Notes: generated by a model from the sequence alone, not told the origin. Positions 34,490 through 48,761 are shown, counted from the first letter of the stretch. The stretch is 64,000 nt of DNA from Raphanus sativus (GCF_000801105.2 NW_026615389.1:1-64000), one strand, 5' to 3'. A program made the numbers and translations.

Positions 34490-37400
34490 GTTTTTTTTGG
34501 CTATTCCTATGTCAATCTTTCAATCCTCTTCTCATGAATATAACTAAGAAAGAAAGACAAAGAGAGAGAGTCAACAAGGTCTTATGCTGTTTTTTTTCTA
34601 TATACATCATCTATAACTGATGAACAAAAACATATGGAGAGAGCAGATGAGAAGAGATACCTGTGGAGTTTGCTGCAGGAAGAAAAGAGAGAGGTACAAA
34701 TTTAACTTAGGTATCGTTTTCTTTTTCTCTCTGGCTTTCTTTTTCTGGACTCTCCTTTTCTTGTTTTCTTTGTTACTAAGAGTTTATTCAGGAATTCTTT
34801 AAATATAATAAAACTTACAAGAAAATATGATGGAGATAGAAGCTAGTCACTATTCTGTTTTCTTCTCCGCCTCACTTTTTTTATTTTTAGCCCACCAATC
34901 CCTTCTTCTTTAGTTTTTGTTATTGTCATCAACTTCTTAAAAAAATACGGGCAATTTAACGTATTAGAAAAATATTATTTAAAATAAATATATGACTAGC
35001 TAATATCTCAAGTTAATTTCATTTCCTATTGTAAACATAATACTATCTCTTGATTTTCTTTCTATTTCTTTGCATTTATAGTTCCATATTTTCTTTAATT
35101 ATGCATAGATTTTCATATTGAGTATACAACACTAAATAAAATACTATTTTGATTACTTCATCAATAAACAGAATAGTATATTATACAAAACAGGAATATT
35201 ATGCTAAATAATTGTCAAATAAACTGATATTCGTTTTACTTTATAAATTAGATAAAAATACAAATCGATAGAATATAAAATAAAATCACTCAAACTAGTC
35301 TTAGATAATTTATATAAATTCTAATTACAACTAACTGGAACTTTCATATAAACAAAATAAAATATAATTTGTACATATACAGAATACAGAAAGAAGGATA
35401 TAGTAACTTATGATGTAGAAAATATAGAGAACTAGTTTAAGAGATCTAAGCCTTACACGGAATGAGAGTTTACGGGGTGATTGGAATGAGATGTAAATTT
35501 ATGTTTTTGGCCGTCGAATTTAATCTGTAGATTTATTTTTTTGTAGATTATTTTGCTGTAACTTTGTAAATCACTATTTTTTGCTGTGAGTTTTTTTAAG
35601 GAAAGAAAAATTTGATTGGTTAACATATATTGCTCTAGACTAAATTTTAGTTGTCAAGAACATCTACGGCCGCAACCAATCATCTCCTATATATTCACAA
35701 GTTCTTATGAATTATTATTTGTTTGTGTTCTTAACATATCATAAAATAATAATAATATATATATTAAATAATTGAGAGAACAGTAACTATTACGTATATA
35801 ATTAAATTGATGTGTACATATAGAGAAAAATAATCATAGTTATTTATTTACAATCATTTTATGGTAAATAAATGTAAACAATAATTCTTATCTATTTTAC
35901 ATATATAATTAAATTAAATAATATTAACATTGATGTATAGTATATTTTTATATGACTATTTATTAAACAAAATTTTCTATTCATATGGTTTTATGATAAT
36001 TTGTATTTTTTTATCAAAAACAAAATTAAGTCATTACTAACAAAATTTTCAAAAATGGAAATAATTTTAGTAATTTATAATTATTTTTACAAATTTAATG
36101 AAATTTGAAACTAAATATTAAATTCTTAGTATTTGTTCGATGAAAAAAATAAATTTAAATATTTATGCATTTTATATCATATAATTTAATCTAAAAGATA
36201 TTAGTATATATATGTAGTATAATATATATTAAATAATATTTTATACTCATATAATTTTATGAACACTTGTATCTTCTTATATAAGAATTGAACTATTGAT
36301 CACAATTTTTTTAAATTTCTAACAGTTTTATTAATTTTTGCCGTTTTTGAAAATTCAAAATATAACATAGACAGAAAAATCTAAATTTTTATTATATGGT
36401 TAACGTGATTTTTTAATTATTTTACTAATATAAAATAAAACAAAAATGGTAGAGGATGTACAAAATACTATCAAATATTTATTATTTAAAATCATTAATT
36501 ATCATATATGTTTTGATCGGATTGGGTAATTCCGTATCTTTTATTTAAAGAAAGAATGAAAATGTTTTTTTACATTAATAATTAGTTATATGATAATTTT
36601 AATGAAAATATAATATATATTTAGATAGACCAACTTATTCTTTTAAGATTCTGAAAATTATTCTCGTGATGACACGCTTCATGGTTTAAATGTTGTAATT
36701 TTTCTCTTTTGATATATAAGGAATATTCTAGCTATTTTCTGGTTAGTTTATTAATTTTATATGCTATGCGGTTATTTATCTTAAATCATGCAAAATATTA
36801 TGACACCGCCATTTGATCAAAAAAAAAAAAGTTATGACACTGCCATATTCCCCGTATGCTCTCGCTATCATTTTTTTTCTGAATACCCTGGGTTAACTCG
36901 CAGATAGAGTCAATTACGTCCATTCAAAACTGATCCTTGTTGGTGCGTCGCTCATCAATCGTCAGATGACATTACATAGGTTAGACCTCACATCAATCTT
37001 CCCCAATAAAAGCTAAAAACCAATATATTTTGAAATCTACATATTTATTTGAAACGTATAGAATAAGCTTATAATACATATGCGTGAGCCTTAGTCCTTC
37101 CTAAGAATACCATAAATGTTCTTTGTAAAACAGTCCTAACAAACTAGTATTCTGGTTTCTTTCAGACATTAATATTGTTTGTTATTTTTATGAAAAATCA
37201 GATTAACTTTCCTAATACAGATATTATGATTCTTTTAAAATGATTTCACTATACCAAAACAAATAAGTGTGTCATAATCAATTGATTCTAAGTTGTAACC
37301 ACAAGTTAGTCACTTATAATCGACTTTTCATTGAAGTGACCGATAGTTACGCATTAATTAGCATTTTTATTAGTATCTCGTAACCTACATATATATAGAT

Positions 37401-37810
37401 CAATTATGTAAGACATGTGATTTTCAAAATTAGCATGGTCTAGTTTTAAATAACAATGCAAGAATATGCAGAAGTTATCAGAACTATCCATCCAATCTAG
37501 TTTTTTCCCGGACCATCGATATAGACAGCATAAATGTTTTACTACTTGAGGTTCTAGTACGATGAAACTCCGTCTACATTTTCGACTCATTAGATAGAAA
37601 ATGAAAGATGGCAGCTCGCACTCACCGGACGTGTTGTGTGGCACGTGTTGAAGGTAAGAGGAAGGATTTGAAGTCAAGTTCTTAAAATGCCAATTAGGTT
37701 CGTGTGGGGATAATCTAGAAAACCGATGAAATCGACAGATAGCTGATTTTTGGTTCAACAAATTTGAAATCGATCCGGCTGTGTTTTTCTTGTTCTTATT
37801 TTAACTCAAT
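34490..37810. other. BLH2 upstream region and AT-rich intergenic
   Basis: 34490-34900 is the BLH2 leader/promoter side (CT/GA-rich). A possible small hAT-like MITE lies at about 35474-35686 (ends GGGGTGATTGG and CCAATCATCTCC), but no target duplication was found. 35720-36555 is related to Helitron-interior sequence at 55610-56425 (listed separately). 36800-37800 shows only a 135-residue minus-strand frame without family features, which I do not call a gene. Confidence 0.45.
35720..36555. repeat. Diverged repeat shared with 55610-56425
   Basis: The two stretches share order and wording over about 800 bp: AATATATATATTAAATAA, a TAATATTAACAT..GATAT block, GGTTTTATGAT, AACAGTTTTA..AATTT, TATCAAATATTTATTATTTA, and finally AGGTAATTCCGTA(G/T)(G/C)TTTTATTTAA. 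The second copy lies inside a Helitron candidate, so this is likely a remnant of the same family without recognisable ends. Confidence 0.55.
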
Positions 37811-37811
37811 A

Positions 37812-38859
37812 CTAGATCTTGACCCGTGCGACCGCACGGATATTAATTTTCAGTTTTAGTTTTTATTTATTTATAATAAATAGTATATTTGTAATATTTG
37901 ATTGTTTTATATTAACTAAGGAAGGGTGAGTATTTGGGTATCCACTCGAATTCGATTAAAATCTATTCTGATTTGAATTTTTTGAGTTTAAAGATTCTAA
38001 CTCTATTCGGGTATTTATAACCTTTGGTTCCAGTTTGATTCGGATCTTTGCGGGTTTGATAACCCGTTTAAACTATTTTTAAATTTTCAAAATTTATATA
38101 TCTTTAAATTTCTCTATATCTTAAAATAAAAATAATATAACATGTAAATTTGAGTAATGTAAGCGAAAATACCTAAATTAAAAATTAAAAATATGTTTAA
38201 CTTGAATATTTGGATGAAGAATAAATATATATTTTAAGTATTTTTGGTGTTTTGATTATTGTTTATCTACTTTAAAAGTTTACTTTTGATTATTTTTTAT
38301 ATTTCAAATATTTTAAACAACTTAAAATAACTTATCTTGGATATTAATTCGAAAAATAGCTAACATTTAAAGTATATAAATATGTTTTAAATACATTCAA
38401 ATATATCTGAAATATTTTGTTCGGATAAAGTTTGGTTATGGTTCTCTAGATACCAAGTTTGGATATTATCTAGTTTTAGTTCAAATTTGCTAATAATTTT
38501 TTCGTTCATATTTTTTAAATGAAGAGTTGATATTATAATTTTCAGAATTGTTTGTCTAATAAAAATATATTTTTTTTTGAATTTGACATTGATTTAATGG
38601 AGAAGTTAATGAAGTGTATTTAATACAAATTTAATTTTGAAAAATACATTAATCTAAGTGGAAAAGACAAAGCATTAAAATAGAAAGTATCATTTAATTA
38701 TGTATTTACTTCAAATTTAATTTTGGAAAACACATTAATCTAAGTGGAAAAGACATCATTAAAATAGGAAATATTATTTAATGTCAGTGGCATACCATTG
38801 TAAATAAAAGTGAAAACTAAAGTGTATTTTATATATGTACTTCTCTTTTAATAATATGA
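37812..38859 (-). mobile_element. Non-autonomous Helitron
   Basis: The minus-strand 3' end at 37812 is CTAG preceded by a hairpin, CCGTGCGGTCGCACGG. The 5' end is read as TCATATTATTAAAAGAGAAG at 38859, with the CCACTGACATTAAA word that also follows the 5' ends at 11213 and 58670. Its left interior (about 37918-38540) contains TTCGGGTATTT-rich sequence like the hAT copies, a possible older nested insertion. The exact 5' base is uncertain by a few positions. Confidence 0.75.
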
Positions 38860-38927
38860 TATAGAGGATCACGTCTCAGGTGGATAACATGGATTAGGCA
38901 ATTATATAAATTTTTCAACGACTTATC

Positions 38928-39101
38928 ACCAATGTATTTTGCTATTTTCACCTCTAAAATAAATATGATTTATACTCTAATGTATTTCTCCAAAATAACA
39001 ATTTCTAGATATAAATTAAATAATAGAAAATATTATTTATTCCTCTATAAATAGAGCAATTTATATAAAGGTTAAAATAACTATGAGTTGGATATGCTTA
39101 T
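38928..39101. mobile_element. Decayed Harbinger-type MITE
   Basis: AATGTATTTTGCTATTTTCACCTC at the left and ATAACTATGAGTTGGATATGCT at the right match the two ends of the MITE at 23037-23282 in reverse orientation, including the CTCTATAAATAGAG core. It is shorter and more diverged, and target duplications are lost. Confidence 0.6.
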
Positions 39102-42100
39102 TAAATTGTATAGATGGTTTTTTTCTCAAATCTATTCTATTAAATCTTAAATATAAAATAATACTTATATTTTAACTTTTAAATAATATTTTTTTACAGA
39201 TTTTAATTTTTTAATTAATTCTAATAACTTCAATTGTTGTCTTTTTAATTAATTCCACATCATTTGCTACAACTTATAAAATAGAACTTACCTATTTTAA
39301 GTGTTTTACTACACCGTCTTTTTCGTTCTTCCTAACTACTTCATTAATTGTATTTACAATAATTCTAAATCGTTTATTTTACATGATAACCTTAATAATT
39401 TTAAGATTTAAATGAAATTAGTTTATTTGTAACAAAAATTAAAACCAGTTAATAATTTTTTTTTTTTACATAATCAGTTATACATGACCATCCAAATACC
39501 CATTCAAATATGAACCGTTTTTTGGGTATCAAGTTTTTGGATTTTAAAATCAAACTTCATTTGAATATTACAAATTTCCAAACGAGATTTGAGTCGGATC
39601 CTTCCAGGTCCGGTAGATTCGTAGGAACCTAAATATCCAAATTAACCTATGTTTTTAAAAATGTCACTAACAATTTATTTGTTTAAAAACTAGTATAAAA
39701 GGGAAATATGTACATTTGATGGTTTGGCATAGCGATTGAAAACTTCTAAGCCAAATAAAAAGGTAGATATTTTCCTTTGGAGATAAGCGTTTAGATTGGA
39801 ATAAAGGATTTAAGCAAGCGGAAATGGTCTGAAAATTTTATCTGAGAGAACTAGCGATAAATTCTTGAGACCGATATGTGTGAACGAGAGCTCAACATCT
39901 TATATATCATGTGTTAGCGTTTAAAAATCAAACACCTTGATTTTTTTTTCCAAAGAACTTGAATTGTTTTAACTTGATCAAACAACTTGATTGATATATT
40001 AGTTAGGGAGTGAGGATATTGAGATTCATTTCTTCAATTGAAGACTTATTTCGTATCACGTATGTCTTACCTAATTTTTTTATTATCAGATTTAAATTGT
40101 GCATATAGATATTTGACATTGCAACGTAGTATATGGGATAATTTACTAATGGAAATGTCGAAAGCAATAATGTAAGTCTACTTTTATAATTTATAATTGA
40201 GACTTTCTTGTGTGACATGACACCATGCTGGAATCTATCATTTTATAAACATATCATATTAACATGCAAATAATAGATCCATTTTTAGTTAATAAAACAT
40301 TGTGATTATCCTAGCCACTTTTGTGAGGTAAATTTCATGGTGTGCTGTCAAAGTTAGACAATATATACATATATCAAGGTCTTCATGTATTCATGCAACA
40401 CTAGTAATAGTAAATATGTTTATGAGACTGTTTTAATTTTAGTTGCAGTTTTTTTTTTAAATTCCAATTACAAACCTGGAATAACAAATGTTCAACCTTC
40501 TTCCCTCCTACCAATATATCTTTCTCTTTTTAATTCGGTTTGTTTTTTTCTTATAACTCAATATGGTTCCCTTAGGAAAAATAATTAATCGGGTGAGTCT
40601 CTCACATGAATCCCACCCTCCTTTCACACGTTTGCACAACCATCCGTTGCGTGCTGAACCTCCTTTTTCGCACGTGGGGAGAGGATCTTCGAAGAATTCT
40701 TCTTTAGGCATTTATACTCTTTACCCACCAAAGCCAACTGGTAATGGCTCCTCCTAATGATCTGCCTTATAATATCTTCAATGATGTCAAGCCTCTAACC
40801 CTCAACATACTTATTCATTCTTTACACGTTTCTCGCTTCTCGACCTCACATAAATATTCATCATATCGATTTTGTTTTCGATAAGAAAACCAAAGACTTA
40901 TATATGGTATATTTTTATTTTTTGTAACAACTCACAAGACATTGTATACACTTCTGCGAATAAGAAATTATGATGGTATACGAATTCTTAATAGTGAGAT
41001 ATATACCAAATTACATATATTCAAGTGTTTTTATATGAATGTATATCGTAATAGGTTTCATATTCCATGATATATTTTATAATTGGTATTCAGATAAAAA
41101 TGTATCAGTTAAGAAATACTAATCGGAGTTCCCTAAGCATCAAGTTTCGATATGATCAGATGGTGTCCAATTGCAAATAGTTAGAAGATAAAACCCCACC
41201 ATTATAAAGGAAAAAAATAGAAATACGCTTCTTCTTTTTTTTTGAAATATATCCAAAGAAGCTTTTCTTCACTAAAAGCATTTACAACGACCCATAATAC
41301 ATGATCATATCCTCATAGGTTTGATTTATTGTCTTGTCAATATATCATTCGATTTCTCATCCATCAGTCTTTTTTAAAACAAATCATCCATCCATCCATC
41401 AATCTTCGTCGTATGAAAATGCTATTCCTCTCAACTTTGTGAGTTGACATTTGTTGATTAGTGGCTTAAGATTATGAAATGGATAACAGTTGTTTGCCTT
41501 ACCAAATAGATAGCGTTATCTTTACCATAATGAACGTGAGTTATATGTTTGCGTTAATCTCGGTTTTAACATCGTTAAATTTTTGCTTATATTCGCAAAA
41601 AGCAGGAAACTAGATGAAAAATGTATTCATTCCTAACTATATGTTTCGACTTGTTAAGAAGTTTTATTTACTTTACAAATTAAAAATACAATAAAGACGA
41701 TGAGAAAGAAACAAATAAATTTGAATTTCATTCATGAGTAATGGGAGAGCGAGACCACAAAGGGGTTGTGAATGGCAGTGATGGTCCCTTCTTATTCCAT
41801 TTCTCGTCCTTTTGGTGTCAATCTAACTATTCCTCTCATTTTTATTTTCTATTATTTTCTCCTTTTATTTTATTAACTGATTTTGTAATAATATTGTTCG
41901 CTTTTTGTTTTGTTTTTATCATTGCCTTTTTAAGCACTGTTATTCTGCGACTTCATAGTGTTTTTGTCTAATGGTGTGTGACCACAAGCTCACTACTTGC
42001 ATTTAGGTTTGCCTTTATGACTTGCGCATTTGTTTGTGGTTTCAATACAAACATACATACATATGTACGATATGTGTAAATGTGTATAAGAATGAAACTG

Positions 42101-42315
42101 GAAACTGTCACTACTATCTTAGTGTACGATTGGTTTAATTAGTACATCTTGTATATGTAAAATTAGTTATATAAAATTAGTACATCTTGTATATAGGAAT
42201 ATAGGAACTTTTACGTGTGTCTCCTTTTGGATCAACGAGCGAAATACATTAATTAGTTATAAAAATCACAATTTTATATAAATTAGTTTTGATGTGGTAG
42301 TAATAATAAAACAAA
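39102..42315. other. Intergenic, no gene recognised
   Basis: AT-rich. A TCTATTCTATTAAATC word at 39131 resembles a Helitron 5' end but has no partner. A 46-codon frame at 40746-40883 (MAPPNDLPYN start) and the frames around 40385-40757 show no family features. Confidence 0.45.
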
Positions 42316-42316
42316 A

Positions 42317-43171
42317 CTAGAGTTTGATGAGTGTGTCCGCGCGAATATCGGTTTCTACGTTTTTATACTTTGATATTGTTTTTCATGATTAATATTATAT
42401 ATTTTGATGTGTCACCATATAAGTAATTGTATTTAGAAGATCTGCATTGAATCAGGTAATATGGTTATTTTTGGTACAAATATCCAAATCCGTTTCAAAT
42501 ACATTGGTTGTTTCATGTTTGTATATTTTTAAGTTCTTATACATCATACCGAACTAATCCATACCTGAGAGGACTCAACTCGAAACCCGCACATAAATTT
42601 ATAATATCAAAGTAGGGCTCAATTTTAAAACAAAAAAATCATACTCGAAAAAAACAATTCATACCTGAATGGGCACCTGAATGTTCATGCTTAACTTGTT
42701 CTGTAAACAAATAAAAAGAATTTTTTCTATGTGTTTGGCTAAACTAAGTGAAATAGAAATAGTTTTTTATTTAGTAAAATAATTATATGGAGTAAAAAAT
42801 TAGGTGACAATAAATTTAATATGTTTTAATTATTTTGATTTAATTTATTATTATTTTTTACATAAACTTTTTTTTAATATGTTTGGCTACGTAATTTTCA
42901 CCGATTGAAATTAGGATAAATTTTTAATTAGTAAAATAGACTAAACCGAACGTTTAACCATATACAACCCAGTTATTAAACATTTTGATTTTTATAATTG
43001 GTACAACATTAATATTGATTTATATAAAAATCTATAATATTATTATGATAATATAATTAATGATGTTATTAAATTAAGTGAAAAATTTAAAATAATTAAT
43101 GCAATAACTTGTTGAAAAGAAGGTTAGTTTTATTTGTAGTTCACTTTTAATAATATTTTTAATAATATAGA
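42317..43171 (-). mobile_element. Non-autonomous Helitron (diverged)
   Basis: The minus-strand 3' end has CTAG at 42317 preceded by a GC-rich imperfect hairpin (ATTCGCGCGGACACAC). The 5' end reads TCTATATTATTAAAAATATT at 43171, with host A next to it and a host T at the other side. The hairpin is weaker than in the other copies, so this is an older insertion. Confidence 0.6.
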
Positions 43172-44039
43172 TATATATAATGATCAAACATTGAGCTTTA
43201 AGGGTCTGCATTTAATTAGCATGTTAGATAAGGAGATCCCTCACCTAATGATTTTAAGCTCTAACCGATCAGATTTTCACCGCGAGCAACAATTATATAT
43301 AGATGTGTGTACTTATTAATGTAAAGTGAGAGTAAAACGACGAGAAATTATTTAATTGGCATTTTCCTTGATGTTTCTATACTCTTTCTTCTCATTGGCT
43401 GAAAAATATTGGATCATTCTGAACGGAAATTTTTTTCGAGAGCCATGAGTTGGTAGATAGGGACAACGAACGTAGATGCTTGTGAGTTGTGACAAATAAA
43501 CAAAGCTGGTTAGTGAATAGAAGTTATTTGTTTATATTTAGGGATTACATAAAGGTCCTTACAAGCCTAAAATGAGTCGTCATCTTCTTATTAGTTATAC
43601 AATTCCATCTTCTTAGAAGTTATATTCAATTCGAATTCAGTTTTCCATCTATTACCAAGTGACATGGCCTTAGTATACTAACTCTTACCTGGTCAAGTTT
43701 TTACGATTTTGGGTCCATTAGAACATCTATAACTAGACTACTGATCATTTCTAACGACAAAAATAAACGTACTATAAATATATAAATCAAGATTGAGTAT
43801 TTTTATATATTAATTAAAAACTGAGAACATCTATAATTTTGACAGTTATAACAGTCCAGGTTTTATGATATACACACTAGGATTGATGTACAAAGACTGA
43901 ATCAAAGATATATCACAAAGATATGATAACTAAAATCTATGACTGTTATATGAAAAAAATACAATACTCCATGTATATTCAAACCCAACTCACCTCTTAC
44001 CGTTTATAATTAATGAAAATAGGGAAAATTTATCTTTTT
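43172..44039. other. Intergenic, nothing recognised
   Basis: AT-rich spacer without coding potential. Confidence 0.5.
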
Positions 44040-44188
44040 GTATTTTGATGTTTTAAGTTTCAACATCTCAGCGAGTGCCAGACATGACTGTGACTAAATA
44101 GTACATGTAAGTTTGTATTTTGATGTTTTAAGTTTCAACATCTCAGCGAGTGCCAGACATGACTGTGACTAAATAGTACATGTAAGTT
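44040..44188. repeat. Perfect tandem duplication, 75-bp unit
   Basis: 44040-44114 is repeated at 44115-44188 with no difference except the last base. The identity points to a very recent duplication or possibly an assembly artefact. Confidence 0.9.
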
Positions 44189-44543
44189 GTAACGAAGTAA
44201 GACTATAGAAAATGACGATTTACTTGGCCATGATGTGTTTCTTGAGGAAGAAAGAAGGAAGAGAATGAAAAAAAAAAAGAAGCTAAAAAGATACCATATA
44301 GTGTTTGTCTTACTTGGAAGATAAATGGCATCAAATCAAGAAAAACAAAAGAAGTAAAACTGTTTTTATGTGTGAAGGTCCAAGGGACCAACATTCTCAT
44401 GGTCTGGAGCCTCTCCATTTCCCAATACTATCTTTGCATTTATTTTGCATCTAAAATGGACCTAATATCATTTGCCTCGTCTAAATTCATATAAGAACAA
44501 AATTAGCTAGGACCATTTTTCTAGCTTTTTGGATCTCTTGACC

Positions 44544-46038
44544 AATTTGTAAGGGAAAATTCCTTAAAAATACACAGACTGAATTTCTTTTGCTGAAAAA
44601 ATACACAAACTTTTTTGGCTTCCCGAAAAATACACGAACTAATTTTGATTGTCCATAAAATACACGAACTTTTGAATTTTGAAGGTTTCACACCTCGATT
44701 TTAACGGTGTAAACGGTGACTAACAGAATAGTAAGACGCCGTTAACTCTGATTAAAAAGTTCATGTATTTTATGGACAACCAAAATTAGTTCGTGTATTT
44801 TTCGGGAAGCCTAAAAAGTTCGTGTATTTTTTCAGCAAAATTAATTTAGTATGTGTATTTTTAAGGAATTTTCAAATGGAGTTTGGATATTTCATATACT
44901 ATTCAGAGGCTTAATATCTGGATCCAATACATATCCAAAATTTTATATTTGTAAACTTTCGGTTTGGTTTTGGACCGAATATTTTCGGATCAGTTTCGAT
45001 CCAAGTTTTTGAATCCGGCTAAAATATCTAGACCTAATCTTGACATTTTAGCCGGATTCAAAAACTTGGATTGGAACTGATCCGAAAATATTCGGTCTAA
45101 AACCAAACCGAAAATTTACAAATATTTGTTGGGTCCAAAACTCTTCTACTTGAAAGAATTGAAACCAAAAAGAACCGATCCGAATAGACCTGGGCCTAAT
45201 AAAATCGACACGAATAGATTCAATCCGACAAGATCTTTCTGGTAACAATTTTGTTATTATTTTTGCAATAATTTTAGTTTTGTTTTTGTAACAGAAACAT
45301 TTTTAATTAATATGAAACTTTCAGTGTAAAATTTAGAGTTGTTTGTGAATTTTTAGATATATATATGATAGATTTCGACTAAATTGGACTCAACAAATAT
45401 TTGTAAACTTTTGGTTTGGTTTTGGATAGAATATTTTTGGGTTAGTTCTGATTCAAGTTTTTGAATCCGGCTAAAATGTCTAGACATTTTACAAATATAA
45501 AATTTCGGATCTGTATCATGTGATAGAGAATGTGTTTTTTTCAGGTCTTTGGGTCGGGTTTGGGCCGTTTTTTCGGGATATGGATCTTTTAGATCGAAAA
45601 TATTTGGTCCAAAACCAAACCGAAAGTTTACAAATATAAAAATTTGGATATGTATTGGGTCCAGATAGTTAGCCTCTGAATAGTATATGAAATATCCAAA
45701 CTCCATTTGAAAATTCCTTAAAAATACACATACTAAATTAACTTTGCTGAAAAAATACACAAACTTTTTAGGCTTCCCGAAAAATACACGAACTAATTTT
45801 GGTTGTCCATAAAATACATGAACTTTTTAATCAGAGTTAACGGCGTCTTACTATTCTGTTAGTCACTGTTTACACCGTTAAAATCGAGGTGTGAAACCTT
45901 CGAAATTCAAAAGTTCGTGTATTTTATGGACAATCAAAATTAGTTTGTGTATTTTTCGGGAAGCCAAAAAAGTTTGTGTATTTTTTCAGCAAAAAAAATT
46001 CAGTCTGTGTATTTTTAAGGAATTTTCCCAATTTGTAA
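44544..46038. mobile_element. Mutator-like foldback element with double palindrome
   Basis: Element 44553-46029 (1,477 bp), with the 9-bp duplication AATTTGTAA at 44544-44552 and 46030-46038, the Mutator length. It begins GGGAAAATTCCTTAAAAATA and ends with the exact reverse complement. Each end of about 320 bp (44553-44876; 45706-46029) is itself a palindrome made of ATACACGAACT-type words around a GTTAACTCTGATTAAAAAG/CACCGTTTACACC core, and the two ends are inverted copies of each other. Inward of these, about 150 further bases per side (CAAATGGAGTTTGGATATTT onward) are also inverted. No transposase is present; minus-strand frames at 45048-45760 are by-products of the repeat. Confidence 0.85.
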
Positions 46039-46937
46039 CAATTTGTTGCTGATATTTTCCTACACGAGATAACATTATACTTAAACACTTATTTATAGCA
46101 CTATAATTTTTGTAAACGTCATTTGATTAGTAAACTGTTTGAAAGACATACAATAAATTAAAGATGGGAGAGTATTGAAATTTTTTCATTCTATTCAAGC
46201 TCGAAGACCTTCTTTGCTAACTTGCCAGCACGGTTTTCGTTTCGTTATATATTATAGTTGGACCACTATAAGTTACGAACAGTAGTTATATCTCTGATAT
46301 CAATGAAATGTATAAACTCGATAGATGGAGACGGAGTGACCATTTTTCCAATACGCATGTTTAGACTATTTCGAAACCATTCAATATATGATTATAACTA
46401 GTCTGCAATGATTTTGATGAATCAGTTTAATGATTGTGAAAGTTTTTGACTAAAAATGGTCCGCGAAAACGCAAAGCACATCTCAATTTGATTGGTTCAA
46501 GTGGGAGCCCCGGCATGGGATGGCCACGTCCATGTGGTATTCGTGGTCCATGTCTAGATCAACGTGTATGTTCTGCAACGTATCTTGACCACTTAAGCTT
46601 GCCAGCCTGTTTCATCACCACCAGACCTCAAAATTCACTCTCTTTTAATGTTTGACATAAGAAAAATTTTATAGGGTCAAGAAATGTTGAAAGATTGAAT
46701 CGGTTTTGATAGCCCAGTGCTACAATTTGGGCCTTAAAAAGTTCCTAATGGACTAAACTGTTTAGTCAGAAACTGCAAACACTATCCAATCTTGTAGTAC
46801 ACGGAAACATAGAGATTACATCAACAGGCACAATAATCTGTTTCAGCTTCTCCAATATTTTACACAATTCAATCTGAAACAAGATCAGAGAGTAAATGTC
46901 TATTGATTCCGACAAGAAAGAGAGAAAAAGACACAGT
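46039..46937. other. Intergenic, no gene recognised
   Basis: Spacer between the foldback element and the 3' side of the GGPPS gene. A 69-residue plus-strand frame at 46446-46655 shows no family features. 46740-46937 is probably GGPPS 3' untranslated sequence. Confidence 0.5.
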
Positions 46938-48029
<1,092 letters not shown>

Positions 48030-48066
48030 TTATAATCTGTAACTTGAGAGGTTGAAGAAGATGATC

Positions 48067-48073
48067 TTTTATA
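48067..48073 (-). promoter_or_regulatory. Possible TATA box of GGPPS gene
   Basis: On the minus strand TATAAAA lies about 38 bases before the ATG at 48029, implying a very short leader; another start further upstream cannot be excluded. Confidence 0.35.
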
Positions 48074-48685
48074 GAAAAGTGGGAAGGTTTGAGTCAAAAT
48101 CAACTGGGACTTGGGATGGCCATTACTAGAGTGTAGAGCATTATAAAGGGTCTGTGATGGAGATGACGATGTATGTTTTATAATTAAACAGCACCTTCTT
48201 CTTCACTTCCATTGTCTGATTAATTTGAAATATACTATTGTCACGTTTATTTTTTCCTCCAAAATCTTTATTTTATTTTTGTGAAATTCATGTTTAGATT
48301 TTTTTTAATAATAATAACTTTATAAGCTTGTGATTTGTGAAGACTAGAATAACAGACTGATTATATCCACTAACTCGAGTCGAATTGTATTCAATATTTT
48401 TTCATGCGATATATTTAGCACATGTCAGAGTTTTGATTGTTACTTTTTAAAACTCGAATACATAGTATAGTATAGTACTATCTCTAAAATGATTGAACCA
48501 AAATAGACAAATATAAAGGTTTGTGCTTTAATATTGTTTTCAATCTTTCAGTATTTTTCTATATCACCTGAAGAAACGTTTTGGGGGAGTGCATGAGAGA
48601 GATTCCATTTTAATTGGTCTACTATTAGGCATAAAACGTGCATACACGTCAAATCCCCTTTGGACAATTATTGGTAAAACATATT
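48074..48685. other. Divergent promoter region GGPPS / RCE1
   Basis: About 1.1 kb separates the two divergent start codons (48029 and 49141). This part is AT-rich with no gene; it carries the upstream control sequences of both. Confidence 0.5.
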
Positions 48686-48688
48686 AAA

Positions 48689-48721
48689 TGGGCCTAATGG
48701 GTCTACTATTATTAATGGGCC
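48689..48721 (+). promoter_or_regulatory. Two site II elements upstream of RCE1
   Basis: TGGGCC at 48689-48694 and 48716-48721, typical of housekeeping and growth-related plant promoters, about 100-160 bases before the likely leader of RCE1. Confidence 0.5.
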
Positions 48722-48761
48722 GATTCGTGTAAAGATTTCGTTTTAACTCAGCGTCGAGTAA

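Noticed and set aside
35474..35686. Possible hAT-like MITE with GGGGTGATTGG ends
   Set aside because: The inverted ends are short and imperfect and the flanks show no duplication.
37354..37761. 135-residue minus-strand frame
   Set aside because: Cys/His/aromatic-rich composition typical of translated AT-rich noncoding DNA, no domain, no promoter or splice context.
45048..45760. Two minus-strand reading frames of 66 and 135 residues
   Set aside because: They lie wholly within the Mutator-like foldback and mirror repeat sequence, with no family features.
46446..46655. 69-residue plus-strand frame upstream of the GGPPS 3' end
   Set aside because: No recognisable domain, no splice or promoter context; likely chance.
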